Shown here in pieces: positions 55,671 to 63,097 of a DNA stretch of 64,000 nt. Source of the DNA: a virus; IMG/VR virus record IMGVR_UViG_3300042542_003748, positions 1 to 64,000 of that record; one strand, 5' to 3'. The notes beneath the pieces are model-generated. The model did no database searches. It saw nothing but the letters and a program-made list of their open reading frames with translations, and was not told where the DNA came from. Numbering within the stretch: the stretch's first letter is position 1; each line of letters starts with the position of its first letter. Position numbers and translations under genes: made by a program.

Positions 55671-56507
55671 TTATACTATACCTGAGGCTTCTTTATCAAT
55701 GAGAGCTTTTACCTTTTCGTTTGCTTTAGCCCATGCACCACCACCTAATCTTCTGTCTCTATCGTTTTTAGCGATTTTGACTAATTCCTTCTCTGATTTG
55801 CCTTCATCAACACCTTTATTAATACTTTTTGCAAAATCTTTGAAGAAACCAGGACCATTCCACGTGGCGTATGAGAAGTGTAATAATAATGGATTACTAT
55901 TATTTACAATATTTCTTGCTTTTTCAGATAAATAATTTTTTGAATTTTTATCAAACAAACTTTTCATAGTTTTTACTGCTAAATCAAGTAATTGATTTTT
56001 AATTTCACCACCCCTATAATTCCAAGTCCATTTTTTACAAAAATTATCCATACCCATCTTTTCTTTTTGGTCATCAATCAACTGAAAGAATTTTTTTCCA
56101 TCTGAGGATATATCTTCAATCTTACCTGCTTCTCTATCCAATCCGAACATTGTTTCACCTGACCTACTATACATTCCTGTTTTACGAGGATGTTTTGAAC
56201 CTGGATAACCAGCACATTCAGGATTCCAATAACCGCCTTCAAAATTTTCAATAACCTTTTTTGTTATGTCATAAAAATCGCCTTTACCACTTGATTTATA
56301 CGGAGTAGTTTTATCATCGATTTCAGTATCTGATTCGGTATCTTTATTATCGGCATCAGGTGAAATTTTACCACTTCTATAATCATCTAGTTTTTTCATT
56401 GCGGTTTTAAAAATAATATCTAAAGGATTTATTTCTTGTTCAATTATTTTATACAAACTTTTGATTCTATTTTTCTCATTTTCTGAGATTATCATTCTTC
56501 TTGACAT
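55671..56507 (-). CDS. Tagged GH108-like lysozyme-like protein
   Basis: 278 residues. Type E start SRRMIISENEKNRIKSLYKI then IEQ (I21-I22-E23/Q24), linker INPLDIIFKTAMKKLDDYRS shared with the next gene, then NFEGGYWNPECAGYPG, RSGETMFGLDREAGK, and KKWTWNYRGGE, AWAKANEKVKALI. The Glu in FEGGY and the GETMFGLD segment recall GH108-type peptidoglycan hydrolases of phages; catalytic residues need confirmation. Confidence 0.65.
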   Translation of the reverse strand: MSRRMIISENEKNRIKSLYKIIEQEINPLDIIFKTAMKKLDDYRSGKISPDADNKDTESDTEIDDKTTPYKSSGKGDFYDITKKVIENFEGGYWNPECAGYPGSKHPRKTGMYSRSGETMFGLDREAGKIEDISSDGKKFFQLIDDQKEKMGMDNFCKKWTWNYRGGEIKNQLLDLAVKTMKSLFDKNSKNYLSEKARNIVNNSNPLLLHFSYATWNGPGFFKDFAKSINKGVDEGKSEKELVKIAKNDRDRRLGGGAWAKANEKVKALIDKEASGIV

Positions 56508-56519
56508 AATTTAATATTT

Positions 56520-57815
56520 TTACACAAAGTTTTTAAAGTCACTAAAAAATTGACTTGGCATATCGGCATGTTTAACATTTCTTCGTACCTCAGGTTGAGT
56601 CGACTCTAAGTTTTTTAATCTTTCACCATGTTTTCTAAATTGCCCCGACCAATTTTCTTGTCTTGATATCATTTTGATGTTTGAGGGTAATTCACCATTA
56701 AAATTAGAACCAACAAATTGAGTTGCAAAATCAGGTACAACTGGGTCAATTAAACCCACCTTATAACCTTTAGTTGCTGCCTCCCAAGCATTTTTACCAC
56801 CAGCTGAAAATCCACTTACTGAAGTTATTTTAGCCTTAGGGTCTTGTAATTTAATCTGATTCAAAACATTGTCCAATGAATTTTCAAAATTACTATAAAC
56901 TACATTTTTGTCTGAAAGTATTTTTGAACCTTTATCAAACATAAACTGAGCACCATATGAACTACTTGGTGAACCACCGAAAACAATTGCATAATTTGAT
57001 GTATTATTATTTTTATCAACAATGATACCCCCCTTAGACATTTGTTTATCAAATCTTTTTTCTTCTTTTTTTGATGGCATTTTTGGAATCGTGCCAATAC
57101 CACCTTTATCTGTCACAGGAAAATTGAATTCTATGTGAACAGCGTTATTATTCTTTTCTCTTAGAACCTTTCTTATCCCAGAGTTTGGGGTTTTCATTAA
57201 TTTTTCTGCGGCACTTGCAAATTGTTCACTATATGGTGCAACATCGATAGCAAATCCAGGTATATGGTTACTTAAAACTTTACCTCTTTTTTTATCTCTA
57301 TCTTCTAAAAAATCAGCATATTGTTTTTGTGTTAATTCACCTGACATATATTTATCCCAAACATTTACCACATCTTGTCCATACCAAGATGCTATATTTG
57401 ACCTACTATTTTGTTTATTAACTCTCGCTTGGTCTTCATACGTTCTTAAAGTACTTGTAACTTTCAAATTTGATGTATTTGCTTGAGCAAAAATACTTTT
57501 AAGTAACAATTCAGAGGGTGAATTTAATTTTATTGCTGATGGTCCGTAAGTAATTTTAAAAGATTCAGCATTTGGATGTACAAAAAATTCTCCAGGTTCG
57601 AAACTTGATACTAATGAAGAATCATATTCACTACTATCGGATGTTGAATCAGATGTTGTCATATCTTCAGGGTCAATTTCACCTCTTCTAAATTTTTCTA
57701 ATTTATCTAATGCTGTACTAAAAATAATGTCTAAAGGAGATTTTCCTTGTTCATTAATTTTGTATAGACCTTTTATATGTTTTTTTTCTTCTTCAGAAAT
57801 GACAATTTTTTTCAC
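56520..57815 (-). CDS. Tagged M15 peptidase fused to alpha/beta hydrolase
   Basis: 431 residues; GTG start. Type E tag KKIVISEEEKKHIKGLYKIN then EQ (I20-N21-E22/Q23) and the shared linker SPLDIIFSTALDKLEKFRRG. Residues about 95-230 are an M15-like D-Ala-D-Ala carboxypeptidase (His184, Asp191 in HIPGFAID and His227 in AVHIEF). Residues about 270-430 form an alpha/beta hydrolase: IVFGGSPSSSY, nucleophile Ser337 in GFSAGG, Asp357 in LIDPVV, His416 in KHADMP. Two different activities in one tagged protein is rare. Confidence 0.75.
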   Translation of the reverse strand: MKKIVISEEEKKHIKGLYKINEQGKSPLDIIFSTALDKLEKFRRGEIDPEDMTTSDSTSDSSEYDSSLVSSFEPGEFFVHPNAESFKITYGPSAIKLNSPSELLLKSIFAQANTSNLKVTSTLRTYEDQARVNKQNSRSNIASWYGQDVVNVWDKYMSGELTQKQYADFLEDRDKKRGKVLSNHIPGFAIDVAPYSEQFASAAEKLMKTPNSGIRKVLREKNNNAVHIEFNFPVTDKGGIGTIPKMPSKKEEKRFDKQMSKGGIIVDKNNNTSNYAIVFGGSPSSSYGAQFMFDKGSKILSDKNVVYSNFENSLDNVLNQIKLQDPKAKITSVSGFSAGGKNAWEAATKGYKVGLIDPVVPDFATQFVGSNFNGELPSNIKMISRQENWSGQFRKHGERLKNLESTQPEVRRNVKHADMPSQFFSDFKNFV

Positions 57816-57827
57816 AACACTTTTTTA

Positions 57828-57837
57828 AATAAATATC
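57828..57837 (-). promoter_or_regulatory. gATATTTATT box for the M15 gene
   Basis: GATATTTATT on the - strand, 12 bp before the GTG start at 57815. Confidence 0.6.
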
Positions 57838-57870
57838 AATAATTCATTGTTTATTTTAATTATAATAAAT

Positions 57871-57880
57871 GATATTTATA
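57871..57880 (+). promoter_or_regulatory. gATATTTATA box for the zincin gene
   Basis: GATATTTATA at 57871-57880, 3 bp before the ATG at 57884; a second ATG five codons earlier would overlap it, so the later one is chosen. Confidence 0.5.
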
Positions 57881-57883
57881 GAT

Positions 57884-58270
57884 ATGAAAGTCAAAATTGT
57901 ATTTAAAGACGATAAAAAAAAGACCACACATAAGTTGTATTTGGAGTTTATTAAATTCATTCAAAAGAATTACCCTTTAAAATACGACTTGACTATTGAA
58001 TTACTTGGTGAAAGGGAAGGTGTAATGACTACTGGGTCTAGGAACACCAATCATACCTTGAAAGTATTAACATCAGGTAGGATGAATCGAGATATATTGA
58101 GAACATTAGCTCATGAATGGATTCATGAATATCAAATGACAATTTTGGGAAGAGAAAGAGGACCTGACATTGGTGGAATTAATGAGGATGAGGCTAACGC
58201 ATATTCAGCAAGATTAATAAAGTTGTTTGAGAAAGAGTTCCCAAATGATGAAAAGTATATGTATGAATAA
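57884..58270 (+). CDS. Predicted zinc metallopeptidase (HEWIH)
   Basis: 128 residues. LAHEWIHEYQM gives His77, Glu78, His81, and the later NEDEANAYSARLIKLF can supply a third ligand. Short, no signal peptide. N-terminal VKIVFKDDKKKTTHKLYLEF is not one of the tag classes. Putative zincin with unknown substrate; convergent with an FKBP gene. Confidence 0.7.
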   Translation: MKVKIVFKDDKKKTTHKLYLEFIKFIQKNYPLKYDLTIELLGEREGVMTTGSRNTNHTLKVLTSGRMNRDILRTLAHEWIHEYQMTILGRERGPDIGGINEDEANAYSARLIKLFEKEFPNDEKYMYE

Positions 58271-58296
58271 AAAAAAGGTATTTCCTAAGAAATACC
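58268..58296 (-). terminator. Terminator for FKBP gene, - strand
   Basis: GGTATTTC / GAAATACC hairpin overlapping the last FKBP codons, T run on the - strand at 58276-58268. Confidence 0.7.
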
Positions 58297-58710
58297 CATA
58301 ACTTCCAAATCAAAGATTAATTTTTTTCCTGCAAGAGGATGGTTAGCATCCAAAGTTACTGAATCATCAGTCACTTCAATTACTTTTACAATAATCGGTC
58401 CATTAGGTGTGTTTCCTTGGAGGGTTTCACCAACTTGTATTGTTTCAGGTACTTGACTCTTGGATACTATTGTAATCATTTCTGATTGATAATTGCCATA
58501 GGCATTCTCAGGTTCAATTTCGATTGTTTTTGTCTCACCAACTACCATATCAATTAAACCATCCTCAAAACCTGAAATGAGTTGACCTTGACCTAATGTT
58601 GATGTTAATGGTTCACGTCCCTCATTAAGTGAAGAATCAAAGATTGTCCCATCTTCCAATCTTCCTGTATAATTGACTATAACGGTGTCACCTACTTGAA
58701 TTTTTTTCAT
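58285..58710 (-). CDS. FKBP-type peptidyl-prolyl isomerase, SlyD-like
   Basis: 141 residues. VIVNYTGRLEDGTIFDSSLN, LTSTLGQGQLISGFEDGLID, MVVGETKTIEIEPENAYG mark the FKBP domain, followed by an inserted IF-like flap and DANHPLAGKKLIFDLEVM, the SlyD order. It assists Pro-bond isomerisation and folding in the cytoplasm. No His-rich metal tail is present. A bacterial housekeeping-type gene in this context hints at capture. Confidence 0.92.
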   Translation of the reverse strand: MKKIQVGDTVIVNYTGRLEDGTIFDSSLNEGREPLTSTLGQGQLISGFEDGLIDMVVGETKTIEIEPENAYGNYQSEMITIVSKSQVPETIQVGETLQGNTPNGPIIVKVIEVTDDSVTLDANHPLAGKKLIFDLEVMGIS

Positions 58711-58754
58711 TTTAAATTGTAATGTTTTATTGAATGAATAATAATCACATTAAT

Positions 58755-59030
58755 TTAAAATGTCAAATCAAAAGATATTTGTAGCATAAAATTTTTATCA
58801 TAAAATCCCAAATACTTCCAAGATTCTTCAAATAGATAATTTAAACCTGTTTCACCTATGTCTTCATACAACTTAACATCTCCGATTTTTAACTTACAAC
58901 TAATCACGTGAATTTTATTATTTGTACTGAATATAATGTTAGTTATTTCTACATCACTACCTATACCATAAAGAAGCTCTAAATCCTTTTTGAAAACTTT
59001 ATTCAATAAAATCCATAATCCTTTCTTCAT
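58755..59030 (-). CDS. Small hypothetical protein
   Basis: 91 residues, beta-rich (IGSDVEITNIIFSTNNKIHV, ISCKLKIGDVKLYEDIGETG); not recognised. Start KKGLWILLNKVFKKDLELLY is helical but not a tag class. No promoter box clear. Confidence 0.5.
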   Translation of the reverse strand: MKKGLWILLNKVFKKDLELLYGIGSDVEITNIIFSTNNKIHVISCKLKIGDVKLYEDIGETGLNYLFEESWKYLGFYDKNFMLQISFDLTF

Positions 59031-59062
59031 TTGATTAAAATAAGTAAATTTGTTATAATCAT

Positions 59063-59075
59063 CAATATTTATATA
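59063..59075 (+). promoter_or_regulatory. CAATATTTATATA box
   Basis: Ends 3 bp before the ATG at 59079, as in 57884; the start was chosen on the tag and this box. Confidence 0.5.
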
Positions 59076-59078
59076 AAT

Positions 59079-59381
59079 ATGAAAAGAATAGTACTTACAG
59101 AAGAAGAAAAAGAGGATATACTTGCCAAATACACAGAAGCTGACGATAAAGTTTTAGTTTATTTGAGGAGAAATTTTCCAGTCAATGAAGTTCCAACAGA
59201 ATTTCAGGAATACTTTGGTAAATATAGGATTTTAGTTGATGACAAGTCAGTTCCTGTAAGAGGTAACTTTAAAAAGTTGATTGATAAAATTGATAATTTA
59301 CTTGTTGATGTATTTGCGGATGTGGACGACAAAAAAAGAAGACAAACAATAAAAAAATATGTAAAATATTTTGAGGATTAG
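59079..59381 (+). CDS. Tagged protein, type E
   Basis: 100 residues from the ATG at 59079 (a longer frame from 59031 contains the promoter). Start MKRIVLTEEEKEDILAKYTE, no clear (I/L)-X-E site (Y-T-E/A). Body: VYLRRNFPVNEVPTEFQEYF, YRILVDDKSVPVRGNFKKLI; small helical domain of unknown function. Confidence 0.6.
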   Translation: MKRIVLTEEEKEDILAKYTEADDKVLVYLRRNFPVNEVPTEFQEYFGKYRILVDDKSVPVRGNFKKLIDKIDNLLVDVFADVDDKKRRQTIKKYVKYFED

Positions 59382-59400
59382 ATTATAAAACTTATCTTTG
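59370..59400 (+). promoter_or_regulatory. Bacteroidota-type promoter
   Basis: TTTG 59370-59373, 19 nt, TATCTTTG 59393-59400; exact consensus, overlapping the end of the previous gene. Confidence 0.8.
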
Positions 59401-59438
59401 TCTGAGAAATATTTGTTCACCCAATAAAATAAATCGAA

Positions 59439-59693
59439 ATGACAAAGCACGAGTTACTAAATCAATACACTTGGGTTATGAAAGTTCTTGATTCTTGTCA
59501 GAACGAAGAACAAGTGAGAACAACTGAAAGATTGTTCGAGTTGTATGTCAAAAAATGGAACAAAGAATTAACTGACAAACAGATGGGGCAACTTAGTTCC
59601 AATTTCGAAAAAGAAAAAAAAGGTAAACTTTCTAAAACACGAAAAAAGAAAGGGAACTTTCTTTCAAACATTTCACAATTTTTCTTATTTTAA
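59439..59693 (+). CDS. Small basic hypothetical protein
   Basis: 84 residues. HELLNQYTWVMKVLDSCQNE, then a strongly basic tail (KGKLSKTRKKKGNFLSNIS). Likely helical; possible RNA- or DNA-binding. Under an exact host-type promoter, followed after 15 bp by the next gene. Confidence 0.55.
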   Translation: MTKHELLNQYTWVMKVLDSCQNEEQVRTTERLFELYVKKWNKELTDKQMGQLSSNFEKEKKGKLSKTRKKKGNFLSNISQFFLF

Positions 59694-59708
59694 TCAAAAC
59701 AAAAATTT

Positions 59709-60266
59709 ATGGCTTACGGATATACTTGGTATGATGAATTGCGAATATTCCTATTCAAAGATTTACCTAACTTTTTAAAAAACATTTGGAGATTTAGAAA
59801 AGCCCTATGGAATCATCACTGGTGGGATTATAATGGGACTTTGAGGTTCATTGAGATATCTACTGAACATATGGCTAAAAACCTCAAGGTGAAAGGAAAT
59901 GAGGTAGAAAAACCACGATTCAAGAAAGTTGATAAAATGAACAGAGTTGTTGAAATCCTAAAGAATATCCGTGAGGACAGATACTTTGACATCGTTGAAA
60001 AAGAATTGGGTAGAGGTTACAATACCAGTAAAATCGAATTTGTTCCTTGTGAGGATAAACCTGATTATTTTGAACTAGTTGACTATGATTCTGATGAAGA
60101 AAAAGAATTCAACAACAAATATTTCAATAGGGTTACTGAGCTTGAAAATGAAGAATGGAATGAATTGTGGGAAATATTGAAGGGACAAGACTACGATAAG
60201 TTCGACAAGGAAAAAGATTGGGATGACCAATTTGATGGTTCTGGTATGAGAGGTTGGTGGGATTAA
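59709..60266 (+). CDS. Phage protein with Trp-rich start and GMRGWWD end
   Basis: 185 residues. AYGYTWYDELRIFLFKDLPN then FRKALWNHHWWDYNGTLRFI, a long charged helix, and the end FDGSGMRGWWD. From memory these motifs occur in an uncharacterised conserved phage protein family. No membrane segment is clear. Co-directional with 59439. Confidence 0.6.
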   Translation: MAYGYTWYDELRIFLFKDLPNFLKNIWRFRKALWNHHWWDYNGTLRFIEISTEHMAKNLKVKGNEVEKPRFKKVDKMNRVVEILKNIREDRYFDIVEKELGRGYNTSKIEFVPCEDKPDYFELVDYDSDEEKEFNNKYFNRVTELENEEWNELWEILKGQDYDKFDKEKDWDDQFDGSGMRGWWD

Positions 60267-60297
60267 ATTTTCTAAAACTTTTTTTTTGAGTATATAT

Positions 60298-60312
60298 AAT
60301 TTATTTATAAAC
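60298..60312 (+). promoter_or_regulatory. AATTTATTTATAAAC, weak box
   Basis: TTATTTATA differs from the main box; 17 bp before the start. Confidence 0.35.
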
Positions 60313-60329
60313 ATATAATATTAGTAAGT

Positions 60330-60818
60330 ATGAAAAATTTAATTTTATTTTTCTTGTTCGTTTTTACATCCCAAAATATTAATTCTCAATCAAGAATACC
60401 TAATTCTGAACCAACATGGGATTCATTAGAATTAGAAGGACTCAAAGAAATTGGTTTTTATTTTAATAAAACTGATTTAATTGATAGTAGAATAGACACT
60501 TTGGATTCTAACATAAAACAAATACGTACACTCGATGATGATAGAATAATTGAGGAACAAAATAATTTAATTACTTTTTATGAATATGAAAATCTATTGG
60601 TGCTTAATAGTAATTCTGATATCGAAAAAAAATTTTTATTTTTAACCTTTTTGTATGAAGAGGGAACTCCTTATCATAGCTCAAGACATTTTTTATCGGA
60701 TAAAGGTGAAAGAATCGTAATAGAATATAAATCAAAGAACTCATCAGAAAAAAAGATGTTTTTTGTGTCTATATATTATAGTCAAAAGAATGATTATTTA
60801 GTAACACACTTCGATTAA
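60330..60818 (+). CDS. Secreted hypothetical protein
   Basis: 162 residues. Signal peptide KNLILFFLFVFTSQNINSQS, then a mixed alpha/beta, acidic body (DSRIDTLDSNIKQIRTLDDD). Not recognised. Convergent with a tagged - strand gene. Confidence 0.6.
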   Translation: MKNLILFFLFVFTSQNINSQSRIPNSEPTWDSLELEGLKEIGFYFNKTDLIDSRIDTLDSNIKQIRTLDDDRIIEEQNNLITFYEYENLLVLNSNSDIEKKFLFLTFLYEEGTPYHSSRHFLSDKGERIVIEYKSKNSSEKKMFFVSIYYSQKNDYLVTHFD

Positions 60819-60821
60819 ATA

Positions 60822-60857
60822 AAAAAAAACGAACTTAGTTTAAGTTCGTTTTTTTTA
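60822..60857. terminator. Bidirectional terminator
   Basis: AAAACGAACTTAG / TAAGTTCGTTTT with A and T tracts between converging genes. Confidence 0.9.
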
Positions 60858-60876
60858 TAATAATTATCCTTTTTTT

Positions 60877-61254
60877 TTATTTACCACCAGAACCTTTTAC
60901 ACAATTTACAAAAGCCCCAACTTTAGCTAAAGCAACAGCCATATCTTTATCCTCTTCTTTGTTGCCAAAATTAACAGAAGTTACACATGCAAATGCTGTC
61001 TTATTTGCTTTTAATGTTTCTGTACCAAATTGTACATTAGGGTTACTTTTTATGTAACTTTCAAGAGCACTACAATTTTGAATAAGCAAATCTCTATATG
61101 GTTTCTTTTGGCCTTCTTTGAAATTAGGACCTAAGTTCATCATACCCTCTAAATGAGATTGTAATGGTTCCATACAACTTGTTGCTTGTTCACTGATTAC
61201 TCTTTTTACTAATTTAACTAAATCACTTTCAGTTAATCTTACAGTTCTTCTCAT
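60877..61254 (-). CDS. Tagged protein, type A, Cys-containing body
   Basis: 125 residues. Tag RRTVRLTESDL, KLVKRVISEQ (I20-S21-E22/Q23), then a body with four Cys (SCMEPLQ, NCSALES, FACVTSV, NCVKGSG) in a helical context, possibly two disulfides. Similar Cys-rich tagged bodies occur elsewhere in aquatic phages, from memory. Late-type box upstream on the - strand. Confidence 0.7.
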   Translation of the reverse strand: MRRTVRLTESDLVKLVKRVISEQATSCMEPLQSHLEGMMNLGPNFKEGQKKPYRDLLIQNCSALESYIKSNPNVQFGTETLKANKTAFACVTSVNFGNKEEDKDMAVALAKVGAFVNCVKGSGGK

Positions 61255-61293
61255 AATTTATTTTTTAATTTTTTTTATTTTCTATTATTTTAT

Positions 61294-61303
61294 AATAAAT
61301 ATG
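61294..61303 (-). promoter_or_regulatory. cATATTTATT box
   Basis: CATATTTATT on the - strand, 39 bp before the start at 61254. Confidence 0.45.
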
Positions 61304-61332
61304 TTTATCTTGTAAAAAAAAACGATGAGATT

Positions 61333-62055
61333 ATGAGAACAAGTATTTTATTCCTTTCATTTTTGGTTTCCACATCTATTTTTTGTCAAGTTACAATGAT
61401 GGTAGGTGATTTAACATTACCATCTAAATCAATTGACACAATTTCTGATGTTACTAATGGTATCATAAGAACTAACAAATTGTACATTGCTGAAGGTAAT
61501 GATGTTAATAAAAACAAACATTACTTCGATGGTGATGATATTATGTTTGTTGATGCCCAAAAATATGTAACTGAGGTTAATTCTGTTTTTTCAATTGACA
61601 ATCATTCAAAACCTAGTTTCATTTCTTTCAATACCACAAGATTAAAAATTGACTTGAATCAAAAGGTAAATTATTCTTTGAATTACATTCCTTTTTCTAT
61701 TTTCTACGTTGATAGTATTGTTGAGTACAAAACAAAGTATGATTTTAGAGTGGAGTTGATTTACAATGGTAGATTAGTTGAGTCTGTTGAAGTTCACTTT
61801 GATAGAATAACTGATAAAAGTTACACATTAGCTATGACTTGGTTCAATTCACTATCCTCAGAAGAAAAGATGAATATCAATAGTAATGACAAGGATGATG
61901 TATTAGCCGCTTGGATTGATAGAACATTTATGAGTTACTTATCTAAATCACTTCCAAACAAAGACTATTGTAAAACTCTAATCAAGAATGAAAAGTTTTC
62001 ATTTAACTACACTAATAAGGTTTACTACACAGACTTCCAAGACAAGGAATGGTAA
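61333..62055 (+). CDS. Secreted hypothetical protein
   Basis: 240 residues. Signal peptide RTSILFLSFLVSTSIFCQV, then a mixed beta-rich body with a Ser/Asp-rich middle (DSIVEYKTKYDFRVELIYNG) and a helical end (MTWFNSLSSEEKMN). Not recognised. Terminator follows. Confidence 0.6.
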   Translation: MRTSILFLSFLVSTSIFCQVTMMVGDLTLPSKSIDTISDVTNGIIRTNKLYIAEGNDVNKNKHYFDGDDIMFVDAQKYVTEVNSVFSIDNHSKPSFISFNTTRLKIDLNQKVNYSLNYIPFSIFYVDSIVEYKTKYDFRVELIYNGRLVESVEVHFDRITDKSYTLAMTWFNSLSSEEKMNINSNDKDDVLAAWIDRTFMSYLSKSLPNKDYCKTLIKNEKFSFNYTNKVYYTDFQDKEW

Positions 62056-62083
62056 AAAAAAACACTACGTAAGTAGTGTTTTT
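62054..62083. terminator. Bidirectional terminator
   Basis: AAAACACTACGT / AAGTAGTGTTTTT hairpin between converging genes. Confidence 0.85.
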
Positions 62084-62088
62084 ATATT

Positions 62089-63069
62089 TTAAGCAAGTTC
62101 TACACCTCCAGGATTTGGTGAATAAACCACAACAACAAGTTTACTTATTTTAGGATTTAGTTTGTTCATTCCCCCAATACCGCCTTTATCAATTTCGTTT
62201 TTAATTCTTGGACTCGCCTTAAACAATGATTCTAAAGAAGGTATAAAAATGTTATTCTGTTTTATTCCATTTTTTACAAATTCCAAATATTGTTGTCCAA
62301 TCATATCACGGAATGTTTCATATTTAGAATCCAATTGGTCATCACCTGTATCATCAACTTGTAATGTTAGATACACTTGCATTTTATCACCAAAGTAAGC
62401 TTGACCATATTTTTCAACGTTAGAAAATTTACCTAAATCAAGTCCTTGAACACCCTTTTTTTCAAACTCAGTCTTGAAGTTTCCGAATGCTTTTCTGAAA
62501 CTTTCTACAGCTCTCATAATATTATTTAATTCATCTCTAGTCATAGATGGTACTGAATTAACAAATGTCATAACGTTGTTTGGGTTCAGATTTCCTGACA
62601 AACCTAATCCTGAAGAAAGGTCACCAATCAATTTATTAAACTCATTACTAATTGTGTAAAAAGTAGGTCCTACATTTGGTTCGTCAACTGGTCTCCCTTG
62701 GTCTAAAGGTTGTCCATTTATTGTTAGTTTTCCTGCAAGACTATTTAGGTTCATAGTCAAAACGGAGTTCAAATAAGACTTCAGACTTTCTGATTCATCT
62801 TTAATAAAAAAATGAACACCATTTTCAATACCTGCAACATTGATAGGTTGTTTGGTAATTTGAGGTGATGGTATGTTACCAAGGGTTCTATCGAAGGTTA
62901 TTGTTGCACTTTGTACATCTGGTCTTATTGGAAATAGACCTTTGAAAGAATATGGGACACTATTTTTAAGGTAATTTCCTGCTTTGTTTTCATCACTTAC
63001 TTGTTCTGAGATTACTCTCTTAACAATTTTGTATAAATCATTTTCTGTTAATCTAATAATTGTTTTCAT
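62089..63069 (-). CDS. Tagged protein, type A, unknown body
   Basis: 326 residues. Tag MKTIIRLTENDLYKIVKR, VISEQ (I20-S21-E22/Q23), then a mixed body with IRPDVQSATITFDRTLGNIP, GQPLDQGRPVDEPN and a helical part (GLSGNLNPNNVMTFVNSVPS), ending in a beta-rich ISKLVVVVYSPNPGGVELA. No known domain; possibly a structural or virion protein. Confidence 0.65.
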   Translation of the reverse strand: MKTIIRLTENDLYKIVKRVISEQVSDENKAGNYLKNSVPYSFKGLFPIRPDVQSATITFDRTLGNIPSPQITKQPINVAGIENGVHFFIKDESESLKSYLNSVLTMNLNSLAGKLTINGQPLDQGRPVDEPNVGPTFYTISNEFNKLIGDLSSGLGLSGNLNPNNVMTFVNSVPSMTRDELNNIMRAVESFRKAFGNFKTEFEKKGVQGLDLGKFSNVEKYGQAYFGDKMQVYLTLQVDDTGDDQLDSKYETFRDMIGQQYLEFVKNGIKQNNIFIPSLESLFKASPRIKNEIDKGGIGGMNKLNPKISKLVVVVYSPNPGGVELA

Positions 63070-63085
63070 TTTTGTATTTTTTATT

Positions 63086-63095
63086 CATAAATATC
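63086..63095 (-). promoter_or_regulatory. gATATTTATG box
   Basis: GATATTTATG on the - strand, 17 bp before the start at 63069. Confidence 0.6.
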
Positions 63096-63097
63096 TT

